Shown: positions 16,071 to 25,985 of the stretch, one piece after another
How the letters are laid out: every line of letters begins with the position of its first letter
How positions within the stretch are numbered: the stretch's first letter is position 1
Source: Pseudomonas sp. SCA2728.1_7
GTDB lineage: Bacteria > Pseudomonadota > Gammaproteobacteria > Pseudomonadales > Pseudomonadaceae
Length of the DNA stretch: 64,000 nucleotides
NCBI RefSeq assembly: GCF_018138145.1
Contig: NZ_CP073104.1
Coordinates: forward strand, 248,001-312,000
Direction of reading: 5' to 3'
The notes under the pieces: model-generated
What the model saw: the letters and a program-made list of their open reading frames with translations, nothing else
What the model was told of the DNA's origin: nothing
The model's database searches: none
Program-made: the position numbers and the translations under genes

Positions 16071-17087
16071 TCAGCCTTCACGGCTGAAGCGGCTGCGGTA
16101 ATCACGCGGTGAAATCGACAGGTGCCGCTGAAAGCAGGCGCGCAGCCGCTCTTCGTCACCAAAGCCGCAGAGACGCGCGACCTTGTCGATGTTGTGCGTT
16201 GAGTTTTCCAGCAGACGCTTGGCCGCTTCGAGGCGGAACAATTCGATGGCTTTGGACGGCGTGCGGCCGGTGTTCTGTTTGTAGACCCGGGTGAAATTGC
16301 GCAGGCTCATTCTGGCCTGCTCGGCGAGACGCTCCACACTCAGCTTGGGATCGCCGAGGTTGTCCATCAGCCACAGGTGCAGTGAGTCGAACAACGGACT
16401 TTCCTGCACTTGCGCTTGCAGCAGTGTGCTGTATTGCGCCTGACCACCGGGGCGTTTGAGGTACACCACCAGTTCGCGGGCGACCTGCAAAGCCACTTCG
16501 CGGCCGACATCAGCTTCGACCAACGCCAACGCCAGGTCGATTCCGGCCGTGACTCCGGCCGATGTCCACACCGTGCCTTGCTGGATGAAGATTGCATCGG
16601 CATCCACTTCGATCGCCGGGAAGCGCTCGCGCAACGTTTCGCACATGGCCCAATGCGTCGCGGCGCGACAGCCGTCGAGCAGACCGGCCTTGGCCAGCAG
16701 AAACGCGCCGCTGCACACCGAAACCACGCGTTGCGCGCTCGGAGCCTCGCGACGCAGCCAATCGGTCAGTTCACCGTGCTCATCGAGGGTCTGGCAGATG
16801 TCCGGTGCACCGGGGACGACGAGGGTGTCCAGCGTGGCAATGTCCAGATCGCGTAGCGCGCGGGTATCCACGGCCAGACCTTCGACGGTGTACACCAAAC
16901 CGCCGTCAAGGCTGGCGGTGTGCAGTTGATAACCGGGTTGACCGCGTTCGGCCAAGGCCTTGCTCGCCGCCCAGAACACCGTTTGTGCACCGCTGAGGTC
17001 GAGCAGGCTCATGCGCGGGTAGGCAATGAACACCACGTCGCGTGATTGCGCGGCAGAAGTGCGAGGCTGTGGGAAGGCGCTGGACAT
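16071..17087 (-). CDS. GlxA-type AraC family transcriptional regulator (DJ-1/PfpI + HTH)
   Basis: A 338-residue regulator from ATG 17087 (an upstream start at 17132 is possible). The N-terminal half is a DJ-1/PfpI-like domain: VVFIAYPRMSLLDLSGAQTVFWAA and VVSVCSGAFLLAKAGLLDG with the nucleophile-elbow Cys. The C-terminal half is an AraC double helix-turn-helix: LSVERLAEQARMSLRNFTRVYKQ and KVARLCGFGDEERLRACFQRH. Family members sense small metabolites and activate catabolic genes. It is transcribed divergently from the FixJ-type regulator. Confidence 0.85.
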   Translation of the reverse strand: MSSAFPQPRTSAAQSRDVVFIAYPRMSLLDLSGAQTVFWAASKALAERGQPGYQLHTASLDGGLVYTVEGLAVDTRALRDLDIATLDTLVVPGAPDICQTLDEHGELTDWLRREAPSAQRVVSVCSGAFLLAKAGLLDGCRAATHWAMCETLRERFPAIEVDADAIFIQQGTVWTSAGVTAGIDLALALVEADVGREVALQVARELVVYLKRPGGQAQYSTLLQAQVQESPLFDSLHLWLMDNLGDPKLSVERLAEQARMSLRNFTRVYKQNTGRTPSKAIELFRLEAAKRLLENSTHNIDKVARLCGFGDEERLRACFQRHLSISPRDYRSRFSREG

Positions 17088-17287
17088 CAAAATCTGCCTG
17101 TTCAATCGGCTGAAGTGGGGCGGAGGCGACATGGCCGATTTTCAGGGTTTTCTGGCCTGTCGGCAACGCGTGCCGACTGCTAGCCTGCTGTGCGACCGTT
17201 TGGCTGGCCTCTGGCTGCGTTTGCCATCATGGACTAGATTTATTCACCTGCACATCGTACGCGTTGCGATCTCGCCGAGGAGACAGT
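17088..17287. promoter_or_regulatory. divergent promoter region between AraC and FixJ-type regulator genes
   Basis: A 200-base gap between divergent regulator genes must hold both promoters. No confident -35/-10 pair or repeat can be read, so only the arrangement supports this call. Confidence 0.4.
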
Positions 17288-17959
17288 ATGACCCTGTGGT
17301 CGCATTCCAGCCCCAGCGCCAACCCGCCGACGTTGCGCGAGCCAGTGGTTTATGTGGTCGACGACGACGCCTCGATGCGCCAGGCTCTCGACGGTTTGCT
17401 GCGCTCCATCGGCCTGCAGGTGCAGACGTTCGAAACCTCCCTGGATTTTCTCGCATCGGCCAAACGTGACGTGCCCGGTTGCCTGGTGCTCGATGTGCGC
17501 CTGCGCGGTGAAAGCGGTCTGACTTTACAGGAGCAGATGGAAAAGACCGGCGTGCGCATTCCCATTGTGTTCATGACCGGACACGGCGATATCGCCATGA
17601 CCGTCAAGGCGATGAAGGCCGGCGCGGTGGACTTTCTCGCCAAGCCGTTTCGCGATCAGGACATGCTCGACGCCGTGGCCAGCGCGCTGGCCCGCGACAG
17701 TGCGCGGTTGCTTGCCGAGCAGTCTGGCGCGGTTATGCGCCAGGCCTACGAGACATTGACGGTGCGCGAACGTGAGGTGCTCAGTTTTGTCATTGTCGGG
17801 CTGATGAACAAACAGATCGCCGCGCAACTCAACCTCAGTGAAGTGACGGTGAAAGTTCATCGCGGCCAGATGATGAAGAAACTTTCGGCACGCTCGGTGG
17901 CGGATCTGGTGCGCATCGCCGAAGCCCTGGGCATCGAGCCGGCGCGGCGCAACGCTTGA
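17288..17959 (+). CDS. FixJ family two-component response regulator
   Basis: ATG 17288 follows GAGGAGA. The 223-residue protein has a receiver domain: YVVDDDASMRQAL, phospho-Asp in CLVLDVRLRGESG, TGHGDIAMTVKAMKAGAVDFLAKPF. A LuxR-type helix-turn-helix follows: LTVREREVLSFVIVGLMNKQIAAQLNLSEVTVKVHRGQMMKKL. It is a DNA-binding output regulator. The gene ends 38 bases before the giant sensor kinase gene, which is almost certainly its partner in one operon. Confidence 0.92.
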   Translation: MTLWSHSSPSANPPTLREPVVYVVDDDASMRQALDGLLRSIGLQVQTFETSLDFLASAKRDVPGCLVLDVRLRGESGLTLQEQMEKTGVRIPIVFMTGHGDIAMTVKAMKAGAVDFLAKPFRDQDMLDAVASALARDSARLLAEQSGAVMRQAYETLTVREREVLSFVIVGLMNKQIAAQLNLSEVTVKVHRGQMMKKLSARSVADLVRIAEALGIEPARRNA

Positions 17960-17997
17960 ACGGCGGTCTTCGCTAAAAATCGCGGGTCATCCACCGC

Positions 17998-20900
17998 GTG
18001 GCAGAAAACCCTTTGACGGTGTCGACACAGATGGCCAGCAAAAAACAGATTTTGTGGGACGACGGCGAGCGGGTGTTTACCCGCGAACGCGGCCAGGGGG
18101 AGGGCAGCCGCAATGTTCTGGTAATGCGCCCGACCCTCGCTCAACCGCTGCCTGCGACCCTCGATCGACTGGCGCACGAATACAGCCTCAAGGACGCTCT
18201 CAACGGTGAATGGGCGCTGCAACCGCAAGCCATTGAACGCGCAGGCGCAACCACGCGTCTGCTGTTCGACGACCCCGGCGGCGAGCCGCTGTCGCGTTTA
18301 TTGATCGCGCCGCTGGACACCGAAACCGGCCTGCTGCAGGCCATCAACATCGCCGTGGCGCTGGGCCGCCTGCACCAGTGCGGGCTGGTGCACAAAGACC
18401 TCAAGCCGCAACACATTCTGGTCAATTGCAGCGACGGCCAGACACGCCTGACCGGCTTCGGCCTCGCCTCACGTCTGCCCCGTGAACGGCAGGCGCCGGA
18501 GCCACCGGAAACCATCGCCGGCACCCTCGCGTACATGGCGCCGGAACAAACCGGGCGGATGAACCGCTCGATCGATTCGCGCAGTGATCTGTATGCCTTT
18601 GGCGTGACCCTTTATCAGATGCTCACCGGCTCACTGCCGTTCAGCGCCAATGATCCGATGGAATGGGTGCATTGCCACATCGCGCGGTTACCGATGCCGG
18701 CGTGCGAACGGGTGGCCACCGTGCCGGCGATGCTTTCGCGGGTGGTCATGAAGTTGCTCGCCAAGACTGCCGAAGAGCGCTATCAAACCGCAGCCGGCGT
18801 CGAGCATGACCTGCGTCGTTGCCTGAACGATTGGCAGCGCGCCCGGCACATCGAGACATTTACCCTGAACGAACAGGGCGCGATCGATCGCCTGCTGATC
18901 CCGGAGAAACTCTACGGGCGCGAGCGCGAAGTGCAAACGCTGATCGATGCGTTCGCACACGTGGTGCAGAGTCAGGCGCCGAAACTGGTGCTGGTGTCCG
19001 GTTACTCAGGCATTGGCAAATCCTCGGTAGTCAGCGAGTTGCATAAAGTGCTGGTGCCGTCGCGGGGGCTGTTCGCCTCCGGCAAGTTCGATCAGTACAA
19101 GCGCGATATTCCCTATGCGACGCTGGTTCAAGCCTTTCAAGGGCTGGTGCGCACGCTGCTGGGCAAGCGCCGCGAAGTGCTCGTTGAATGGCGCGCGGCG
19201 CTGTTGCAGGCACTGTCGCCGAACGCGCGGCTGATGACCGAGTTGATCCCCGAACTGAAACTGATCATCGGCGAGCCGCCAGCGGTGCCGGAGCTTGAAC
19301 CGCAACAAGCGCAGCAGCGATTCCTGCGGGTGTTGCAGCGCTTTATCAGCGTGTTTGCCCGACCGGAACACCCGTTGGCGCTGTTCCTCGATGACCTGCA
19401 ATGGCTGGATGCGGCGACGCTGGATCTGCTCGAAGAGCTGCTGACCCGCGCAGAGGTTGGCCACCTGCTGCTGGTCGGCGCCTACCGCAATAACGAGGTC
19501 GATGCCGACCACCCGCTCAGCAGCAAACTCAAAGCCATTCGTAGTGCCGGCGCGCACATCGCCGAGATTCGCCTGACCCCGCTCGCGGGTGTGCACATCG
19601 AACAACTGATCGCCGAATCGTTGCGCTGTCCACCCGCGAGCATCGTCACGTTGGCGCGGCTGGTGCTGGACAAGACCGGCGGCAATCCGTTTTTCGTCAT
19701 CCAGTTTCTCCAAGCCCTCGCCGAGGAAGAACTGCTGATTTACGACCATCAGCTCAATCGTTGGCGCTGGGATCTTGAGCTGATCAACGGCAAAGGCTAC
19801 ACCGACAACGTTGTCGATCTGATGGTCGGCAAGCTTGCGCGTTTGCCACTGGAAACCCGGCAGGCCTTGCAACAATTGGCGTGCCTGGGCAACGTCGCGC
19901 GGATCGACACCCTGGCCACCGTGCTCGATCTGTCCACGGCGCGCGTGCACGCGGCGCTGTGGCCGGCGGTGCGCCAGGATCTGGTTGAACGTCTGGACGG
20001 CGCCTGTGCGTTTGCCCACGACCGTGTGCATGAGGCGGCTTACTCGCTGATCGCCGAAGCCGAACGTGCGCAGACGCATTTGCGCATCGGCCGGCTATTG
20101 GCGCTGCAAACGCCGGGCGAGAGGCGCGAAGAGGCGATCTTTGAAATCGTTGGCCAACTCAACCGTGGCGCCAGCCTGATCAGCGCCCGGGCCGAGCGTG
20201 AACAACTGGCCGAATTCAATCTGCTCGCCGGTCAGCGCGCCAAGGCTTCGACCGCTTACACCTCAGCGCTGACCTACCTGGGCGCGGGTGCAACAGTGCT
20301 TGGCGCACAAGGCTTCGACAGCCGCCATGAGTTGGCGTTTGCCCTGGAGCTGAACCGCGCCGAGTGCGAATTTCTCACCGGGCAATTGGCACTGGCGGAT
20401 GCCCGTTTGCAGGTTCTGGCCGAGCGCGCGGCGACCACCGTGGAGCGTGCGGCCGTGACGTGTTTGCACATGGACGTCTACCTGTTGCTTGATCGCAGCG
20501 ACCGCGCGGTGGCGGTCTGCCTGGCCTATTTGCGTCAGGTTGGCATCGACTGGACGGCGCATCCGGACGATCAGCAAGTGCGCCAGGAATACCAGCAGAT
20601 CTGGACGCAACTGGGTGAGCGCAGCATCGAACAATTGATCGACCTGCCGCTGATGGAAGATCCGGCCTCACTGGTGACGCTGGATGCGTTGAGCAAACTG
20701 TTGGCCCCGGCGTTGCAGTCCGATGCGAACCTCGCATGCCTGACCATCTGTAAAGCCGTCAGTCTGAGTCTTGAGCACGGCAATTGCGACGCCTCCTGCA
20801 TGCTCTACGCCAACGTTGTGCGGGTCGCCGGGCGGCGCTTCGGTGACTACACCAGCGGTTACCGCTTCGGCCGTTTGGGCTGCGATCTGGTTGACCGCCG

Positions 20901-23511
20901 AGGTCTTACGCAATACGAAGCGCGTACCTACCTGTGCTTCTCGATTTTCGTGGTGCGCTGGATGCGCCCGGTGCGCGAGTGCCGTGAATTGTTGCGACGT
21001 GCGCTCAGCGCCGGCAACCGCATCGGCGATTTGCCCTATGCGGCGTATGCCGGCAACAGCCTGATTTCCGACCTGCTGTTTATTGGCGAGCCGCTGGCGG
21101 AGGTGCAGGTTCAGGCCGAGGCAGGGTTGGCTTATGCGCAGAAAATCCGCTTCGGTCTGGTGATCAGTTTCATGAGCTGCCAACGGGCACTGATCCGCAT
21201 GTTGCGCGGGCAGACACTGGAATTCGGCAGTTTCAACGATGAACAATTTGATGAGACGCACTTCGAGGCGAATCTCGCCGCGCCTGATCTGGCGCTGGCT
21301 CGGGGCAAATATTGGGTGCGCAAATTGCAGGCGCGTTATCTGGCTGCAGATTACGCGGCGGCCGCTGACTGCGCGGCTCAAGCGCAGGAATTAATGTGGG
21401 TGATTTCTTCTTTTTTCGAGGAGGCCGAATACCACTTCTACGCCGCGCTGACATTGGCCGCCCACGGCGCCGTCGATAGCGATCAACTGCAACGCTTGGC
21501 AGAACACCACGATCAACTGCAGACCTGGGCGCAACAGTGTGCCGAAACCTTCGCCAGTCACGTGGCACTGGTCGGCGCGGAAATCGCGCGGGTTGCGGGG
21601 CAACTGATCGAAGCAGAGTTGCTGTACGAACGGGCGATTCAATTGGCGGCGGATAACGGTTTCGTTCACATCGAGGCTTTGGCCAACGAACTGGCGGCGC
21701 GTTTCTACGGTGCTCGCGGTCTGGCGAAAATCGCCCGCGTTTACCTGCAAGACGCGCGCTACGGTTACTTGCGCTGGGGCGCCGATGGCAAGGTGCGACA
21801 ACTGGAGCGACGGCACCGTTTTCTGCGCCAGGAAGACGCGCTGCCTAGCCCGACTGCGACCATCATCACTGCCGTCGAGCATCTGGATCTGTCCACGGTG
21901 CTCAAGGTCTCCCAAGCCGTGTCTGGCGAAATTGTTCTCGACCGGTTGATCCAAACGATCATGCGCACCGCCATCGAACAGGCCGGCGCCGAGCGGGGTG
22001 TGCTGATTCTCACCGAAGGCGAGATTCCGTATATCGCCGCGCGAACGCGCATTGGCGACAGCAGCAATTTACTGTGCAATGAGCCGGTCAACGCGACGGC
22101 GCTGGCCGAATCGGTGCTCTACCAGACCCTGCGCACCGGCGAAAATCTGTGCCTGGACGATGCCGGCGCCGATCCGGCATTCGCCGCTGATCCGTATATG
22201 CATCAGCACGGCGCCCGCTCGATCCTGTGCCTGCCGTTGATGAATCAGGGTCGGGTCGCCGGGGCGCTGTATCTGGAGAACAATCTGTCGGCGGGGGTGT
22301 TCAGCCCGGCGCGTGTTGCCGTGCTGCGGCTGGTCGCTTCACAAGCGGCCATCTCGCTGGACAACGCGCGGCTGTATCGTGACGTCGCCGAGCGCGAAGC
22401 GAAGATTCGCCGGCTGGTCGATGCCAACATCATCGGCATTATCGTTTGGAGCGTTGAAGGGGAAATCATTGAGGCCAACGACGCGTTCCTGCGCATGGTT
22501 GGCTACCAGCGCGATGATCTGCTCTCGGGAAACGTGCATTGGCGCGACATGACCCCGCCGGCTCGGCGCGCCGAAAGCGAAGCGGCGCTGGCGACGGCGA
22601 TCCGCACCGGGCGCACTCAGCCGTTCGAAAAGGAATACATCCGCAAGGACGGCAGTTGCCTGCCGGTGATCGTCGGTCTGGCCGCGTTTGAAGCCAGTCA
22701 GCAACAGGGCGTGGCGTTCGTCCTCGACCTCAGCGAACGCAAACAAGCGGAAGAACAAGTGCGCGAAGGCGAGCGCCGTTACCGTCAGGTACAAGCGGAA
22801 CTGGCCCACGCCAACCGCGTGGCGACCATGGGCCAATTGGCGGCGTCCATCGCCCACGAAGTCAACCAGCCGATCGCCGCCACCGTGACCAATGCCAACG
22901 CCGCGCTGCGCTGGCTCGGCGCACAACCGCCGAACACCGATGAAGTCGAGCATGGCCTCAGGCGCATCATCAGCGATGGCAACCGCGCGGCCGACGTACT
23001 CGGCCGAATCCGCGCATTGATCCGCAAGACGCCGCCGCAACGGCAAGCGCTGGACCTCAATGCGGTGGTGGACGAAATGGTCGGGTTTACGCGCGGTGAG
23101 GCGACTCGGTATAGGGCTGTGGTGTCCGTGCAACTGGCCAGCGACTTGCCGGCGGTATTGGCGGACCGGGTCGAGTTGCAACAGGTTCTGCTCAATCTGA
23201 TCGTCAACGGCCTCGAAGCCATGGCGGTGATGGAGGAGGGCGCGCGTCGACTGTCGATCAGCAGCGCTTGCGTCGGTGAAAACGTGCGGATCACGGTCAG
23301 CGACTCCGGGCCGGGGTTTGCCTGTGAGCGCGCGGAAGAAGTCTTCACCGCGTTCTACACCACCAAAGCCACCGGGCTGGGGATGGGGCTGTCGATCTGT
23401 CGCACGATCATTGAGGCGCATGGCGGACGCTTGTGGGCGGAGGCGAATGCGCCTTGTGGGGCGCGGGTTGTGTTTGCGTTGCCGAGTCATGAGGCATTGC
23501 AGCAAACATAG
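17998..23511 (+). CDS. multidomain sensor: pseudokinase + AAA ATPase + GAF + PAS + histidine kinase
   Basis: The 1837-residue product has these parts in order. First, a Ser/Thr-kinase-like domain (~60-280): HKDLKPQHILVN, GTLAYMAPEQ, RSDLYAFGVTLYQMLTG. Second, an AAA/STAND ATPase: YGREREVQTL, P-loop GYSGIGKSS at ~335-345, LALFLDDLQWLDAATLDLL. Third, a long helical repeat region (~700-1270). Fourth, a GAF domain (~1310-1460). Fifth, a PAS domain (~1475-1580). Last, a histidine kinase with His in ASIAHEVNQP (~1617), N-box LNLIVNGLEAM and G-box GLGMGLSICRTIIEAHGG. The kinase-like part has LTGFGLA where active kinases have DFG, and the catalytic-loop Asn is His, so it is probably a pseudokinase. 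Start is GTG 17998 or ATG 18031. It pairs with the FixJ-type regulator. Confidence 0.9.
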   Translation: MAENPLTVSTQMASKKQILWDDGERVFTRERGQGEGSRNVLVMRPTLAQPLPATLDRLAHEYSLKDALNGEWALQPQAIERAGATTRLLFDDPGGEPLSRLLIAPLDTETGLLQAINIAVALGRLHQCGLVHKDLKPQHILVNCSDGQTRLTGFGLASRLPRERQAPEPPETIAGTLAYMAPEQTGRMNRSIDSRSDLYAFGVTLYQMLTGSLPFSANDPMEWVHCHIARLPMPACERVATVPAMLSRVVMKLLAKTAEERYQTAAGVEHDLRRCLNDWQRARHIETFTLNEQGAIDRLLIPEKLYGREREVQTLIDAFAHVVQSQAPKLVLVSGYSGIGKSSVVSELHKVLVPSRGLFASGKFDQYKRDIPYATLVQAFQGLVRTLLGKRREVLVEWRAALLQALSPNARLMTELIPELKLIIGEPPAVPELEPQQAQQRFLRVLQRFISVFARPEHPLALFLDDLQWLDAATLDLLEELLTRAEVGHLLLVGAYRNNEVDADHPLSSKLKAIRSAGAHIAEIRLTPLAGVHIEQLIAESLRCPPASIVTLARLVLDKTGGNPFFVIQFLQALAEEELLIYDHQLNRWRWDLELINGKGYTDNVVDLMVGKLARLPLETRQALQQLACLGNVARIDTLATVLDLSTARVHAALWPAVRQDLVERLDGACAFAHDRVHEAAYSLIAEAERAQTHLRIGRLLALQTPGERREEAIFEIVGQLNRGASLISARAEREQLAEFNLLAGQRAKASTAYTSALTYLGAGATVLGAQGFDSRHELAFALELNRAECEFLTGQLALADARLQVLAERAATTVERAAVTCLHMDVYLLLDRSDRAVAVCLAYLRQVGIDWTAHPDDQQVRQEYQQIWTQLGERSIEQLIDLPLMEDPASLVTLDALSKLLAPALQSDANLACLTICKAVSLSLEHGNCDASCMLYANVVRVAGRRFGDYTSGYRFGRLGCDLVDRRGLTQYEARTYLCFSIFVVRWMRPVRECRELLRRALSAGNRIGDLPYAAYAGNSLISDLLFIGEPLAEVQVQAEAGLAYAQKIRFGLVISFMSCQRALIRMLRGQTLEFGSFNDEQFDETHFEANLAAPDLALARGKYWVRKLQARYLAADYAAAADCAAQAQELMWVISSFFEEAEYHFYAALTLAAHGAVDSDQLQRLAEHHDQLQTWAQQCAETFASHVALVGAEIARVAGQLIEAELLYERAIQLAADNGFVHIEALANELAARFYGARGLAKIARVYLQDARYGYLRWGADGKVRQLERRHRFLRQEDALPSPTATIITAVEHLDLSTVLKVSQAVSGEIVLDRLIQTIMRTAIEQAGAERGVLILTEGEIPYIAARTRIGDSSNLLCNEPVNATALAESVLYQTLRTGENLCLDDAGADPAFAADPYMHQHGARSILCLPLMNQGRVAGALYLENNLSAGVFSPARVAVLRLVASQAAISLDNARLYRDVAEREAKIRRLVDANIIGIIVWSVEGEIIEANDAFLRMVGYQRDDLLSGNVHWRDMTPPARRAESEAALATAIRTGRTQPFEKEYIRKDGSCLPVIVGLAAFEASQQQGVAFVLDLSERKQAEEQVREGERRYRQVQAELAHANRVATMGQLAASIAHEVNQPIAATVTNANAALRWLGAQPPNTDEVEHGLRRIISDGNRAADVLGRIRALIRKTPPQRQALDLNAVVDEMVGFTRGEATRYRAVVSVQLASDLPAVLADRVELQQVLLNLIVNGLEAMAVMEEGARRLSISSACVGENVRITVSDSGPGFACERAEEVFTAFYTTKATGLGMGLSICRTIIEAHGGRLWAEANAPCGARVVFALPSHEALQQT

Positions 23512-23793
23512 GTTGCAATGTGCGCGCGGTGACCAATTGGTTTTAATCGTGAACACGTAGTTCTCGAATGTCGATATCAGACACGATCATGGCGCAATCA
23601 GGCTACTGACTCATCGGGCAGGCCGGGTAAGGTGAGGTGTCTTTAAGTCAAGATAACCCCATACAGATCATGGGGTTGATAAGAACTGCGGCGGTTGAGG
23701 GGGCTTCTTTCGGGGAGTTTTACAGGCGACGATGATGATCGTTTGCCTGAGTCAACTCGCTTAAATGTCGATCAGCAGAGAATAAAAAAACCA
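23512..23793. other. intergenic region upstream of permease
   Basis: A 280-base gap with no gene. It holds GTAAGGTGAGGTGTCTTTAA (23627-23646), which closely matches blocks at the far ends of both DUF6124 leaders. It also holds a small hairpin AACCCCAT (23655-23662)/ATGGGGTT (23670-23677). Confidence 0.5.
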
Positions 23794-25194
23794 ATGATCA
23801 GCCCTAACTCCATGGATTCGAGTAGCCAATTGGCGCAGGGCTTCAAGCCTCGTCACGTCACCATGCTGTCCATTGCCGGGATTATCGGCGCCGGATTGTT
23901 CGTAGGTTCAGGGCACGCCATTGCGGCGGCGGGGCCAGCGGTTCTGCTGGCTTATCTGTTCTCCGGTTTGCTCGTCGTGCTGGTCATGCGCATGCTCGGT
24001 GAGATGGCGGTGGCTAACCCCGACACTGGCTCGTTCTCGACCTATGCCGACCAGGCGATCGGGCGCTGGGCGGGCTTCACCATCGGTTGGCTGTATTGGT
24101 GGTTCTGGGTTCTGGTCATTCCCATCGAAGCGCTCGCCGCCGGGCATGTGCTGAACCAATGGTTTCCGCAGGTCGATGCCTGGTTGTTCGCGTTGGGCTC
24201 GATCATTGCGCTGGTGGTGACCAACCTGTTCAGCGTGTCCAAGTACGGTGAATTCGAGTTCTGGTTCGCCATGGCCAAGGTCGTGGCGATCATTGGTTTT
24301 ATCGGCGTTGGTTTTGCCGTGTTGATGGGCTGGGTGCCGGATCGCGACGTCAGCGGCTTGAGTGGGTTGATGGCCGAGCACGGTGGGTTTGCGCCCAACG
24401 GTCTGTCGGCGGTGGTCGGTGCGTTCATCACCATCATGTTCAGCTTTATCGGTACCGAAGCGGTGACCATCGCCGCCGCCGAATCCAACGACCCGTCGCG
24501 AAACATTGCCAAAGCCACGCGTTCGGTAATCTGGCGCATCGGCGTGTTTTACCTGCTGTCGATCTTCGTTGTCATCTCCGTGGTGCCTTGGAATGATCCG
24601 TTGCTGGCCTCGGTCGGCTCTTATCAGCGCGCACTGGAAATCATGAATATCCCGCATGCCAAGTTCATGGTCGACGTCGTCGTCCTGATTGCCGTGGCCA
24701 GTTGCATGAACTCCTCGATCTACATTGCCTCGCGCATGTTGTTTTCGCTCGGTCGTCGTGGCGATGCGCCGAAAGCGCTGAAGGCGACCTCCTCGGAAGG
24801 TGTGCCGCGCGCCGCCGTTATCGCCAGCACGGTGATCGGTGCGTCGATTACCGTGTGGAGCTATTTCATGCCCGCCGGGCTGTTTCAATTCCTGCTGGCC
24901 AGCTCCGGCGCGATTGCCTTGCTGGTCTACCTCGCCATTGCCGTGTCGCAGTTGCGCATGCGGCGGATTTTGCGTCAGCGCAACGTCGAACTGACCTTTC
25001 GCATGTGGCTGTTTCCCTGGCTGACGTGGCTGGTGATTGTGTTCATCTGTGCAGCGCTGGCAGTGATGATGATCACTCCGGAACATCGCACCGAGGTCAC
25101 CACAACTATTGGATTGGCGCTGGCGATTTCCTTTATTGGTCTTTTGACGTCGCGTCATCCTGCGCCAGCGGCGAGGGTCACGTCGGTGGGGTAA
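23794..25194 (+). CDS. amino acid permease (APC family, GABA permease-like)
   Basis: From ATG 23794 (ATG 23812 also possible) the 466-residue protein has twelve membrane helices. It opens with the family hallmark QGFKPRHVTMLSIAGIIGAGLFVGSG, the helix-1 GxG substrate-binding break. GEMAVANPDTGSFSTYADQAIGRWAGFTIGWLYW and FSFIGTEAVTIAAAESNDPSRNI are typical of GabP/AnsP-type importers. It imports an amino acid or GABA with protons; the substrate cannot be settled. The frame from 23695 has no ribosome site. It has no partner gene. Confidence 0.88.
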   Translation: MISPNSMDSSSQLAQGFKPRHVTMLSIAGIIGAGLFVGSGHAIAAAGPAVLLAYLFSGLLVVLVMRMLGEMAVANPDTGSFSTYADQAIGRWAGFTIGWLYWWFWVLVIPIEALAAGHVLNQWFPQVDAWLFALGSIIALVVTNLFSVSKYGEFEFWFAMAKVVAIIGFIGVGFAVLMGWVPDRDVSGLSGLMAEHGGFAPNGLSAVVGAFITIMFSFIGTEAVTIAAAESNDPSRNIAKATRSVIWRIGVFYLLSIFVVISVVPWNDPLLASVGSYQRALEIMNIPHAKFMVDVVVLIAVASCMNSSIYIASRMLFSLGRRGDAPKALKATSSEGVPRAAVIASTVIGASITVWSYFMPAGLFQFLLASSGAIALLVYLAIAVSQLRMRRILRQRNVELTFRMWLFPWLTWLVIVFICAALAVMMITPEHRTEVTTTIGLALAISFIGLLTSRHPAPAARVTSVG

Positions 25195-25241
25195 GGCCGC
25201 AGTTATCTGCGCTGAAGCTGTTGTTGCAACGCGGTTTTGAG

Positions 25242-25775
25242 CTATTGCGCTAAAGCGTGAATGACATCCGCAGCCATTTGTTCAGTGCTACTGATCCCGT
25301 CGACTCGCAAGACCGGGGCCGTTTGCGCCGATAACCATGCCTCGTGCCACGCTCGATTGCGTCCTGAAAAGCCCGGATTGTCGTACTGCGAGGCCCACTC
25401 TCGAAAGGCCACATGTATCTCATGCATATCACCGCCGGGTGCAATCCGCTCTCCAAAGCGTTGCTTTTCCCGTGCTGCCAGTCGCTCAAGGCGAATGGGT
25501 GTCGGTGTGACAACGAACACAATCAGATCGGCATGGGCAATCAGCGCATCTCCCCAATTGATACACGAGCCGGTCAGCACCCAATCGTCGTCGCCGAGTT
25601 CTCGGTGCATCAATGAAACGCGTTCATTGGGCGGTCGTTTAGTCGTGAACGGAGGATTGGTGGGCAGCCAGTAATAATCATCGACATCGACGTGTTGCAG
25701 GTCGAGCAAAAGGGCCAGGTTCTGCCCCAATGTAGTGACGCCTGCGCACGAAGCGCCTGTAATGTAGATACGCAA
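25242..25775 (-). CDS. P-loop nucleotide kinase-like protein
   Basis: Read from TTG 25775, which follows AAGGAGG, the 177-residue protein begins MRIYITGASCAGVTTLGQNLA. The Walker A is the shortened GASCAGVTT type, as in adenylate-kinase/FlaR-like ATPases. VDVDDYYWLP, DDWVLTGSCINWGD and LIVFVVTPTPIRLERLAAREKQRFGERI (lid-like arginines) support a small-molecule kinase fold. An upstream ATG (25814) adds 13 residues but has no ribosome site. The substrate is unknown. Confidence 0.8.
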   Translation of the reverse strand: MRIYITGASCAGVTTLGQNLALLLDLQHVDVDDYYWLPTNPPFTTKRPPNERVSLMHRELGDDDWVLTGSCINWGDALIAHADLIVFVVTPTPIRLERLAAREKQRFGERIAPGGDMHEIHVAFREWASQYDNPGFSGRNRAWHEAWLSAQTAPVLRVDGISSTEQMAADVIHALAQ

Positions 25776-25985
25776 TTCTCCTCCTTGAACACGAGACTGT
25801 TTCGGGTTCGGCAAGGTATCAAGATAGCTGCCCAGGTGTCAGTGCCGCCCATTCAGGGTGCACGGTTTATCAGTGCAGATTCCGCATCCGTATAGTGCTT
25901 CCCCCGTTACATGATTCCCCATAAACCTTCCGACTGAATCGAAGTATTCAGGTTAATGACGCCGTCGCCGACACACGGAGGGACC

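Noticed and set aside
23908..25158. 416-residue minus frame opposite the permease
   Set aside because: Rich in His/Gln/Arg/Gly without hydrophobic pattern; the plus strand encodes an evident twelve-helix permease.
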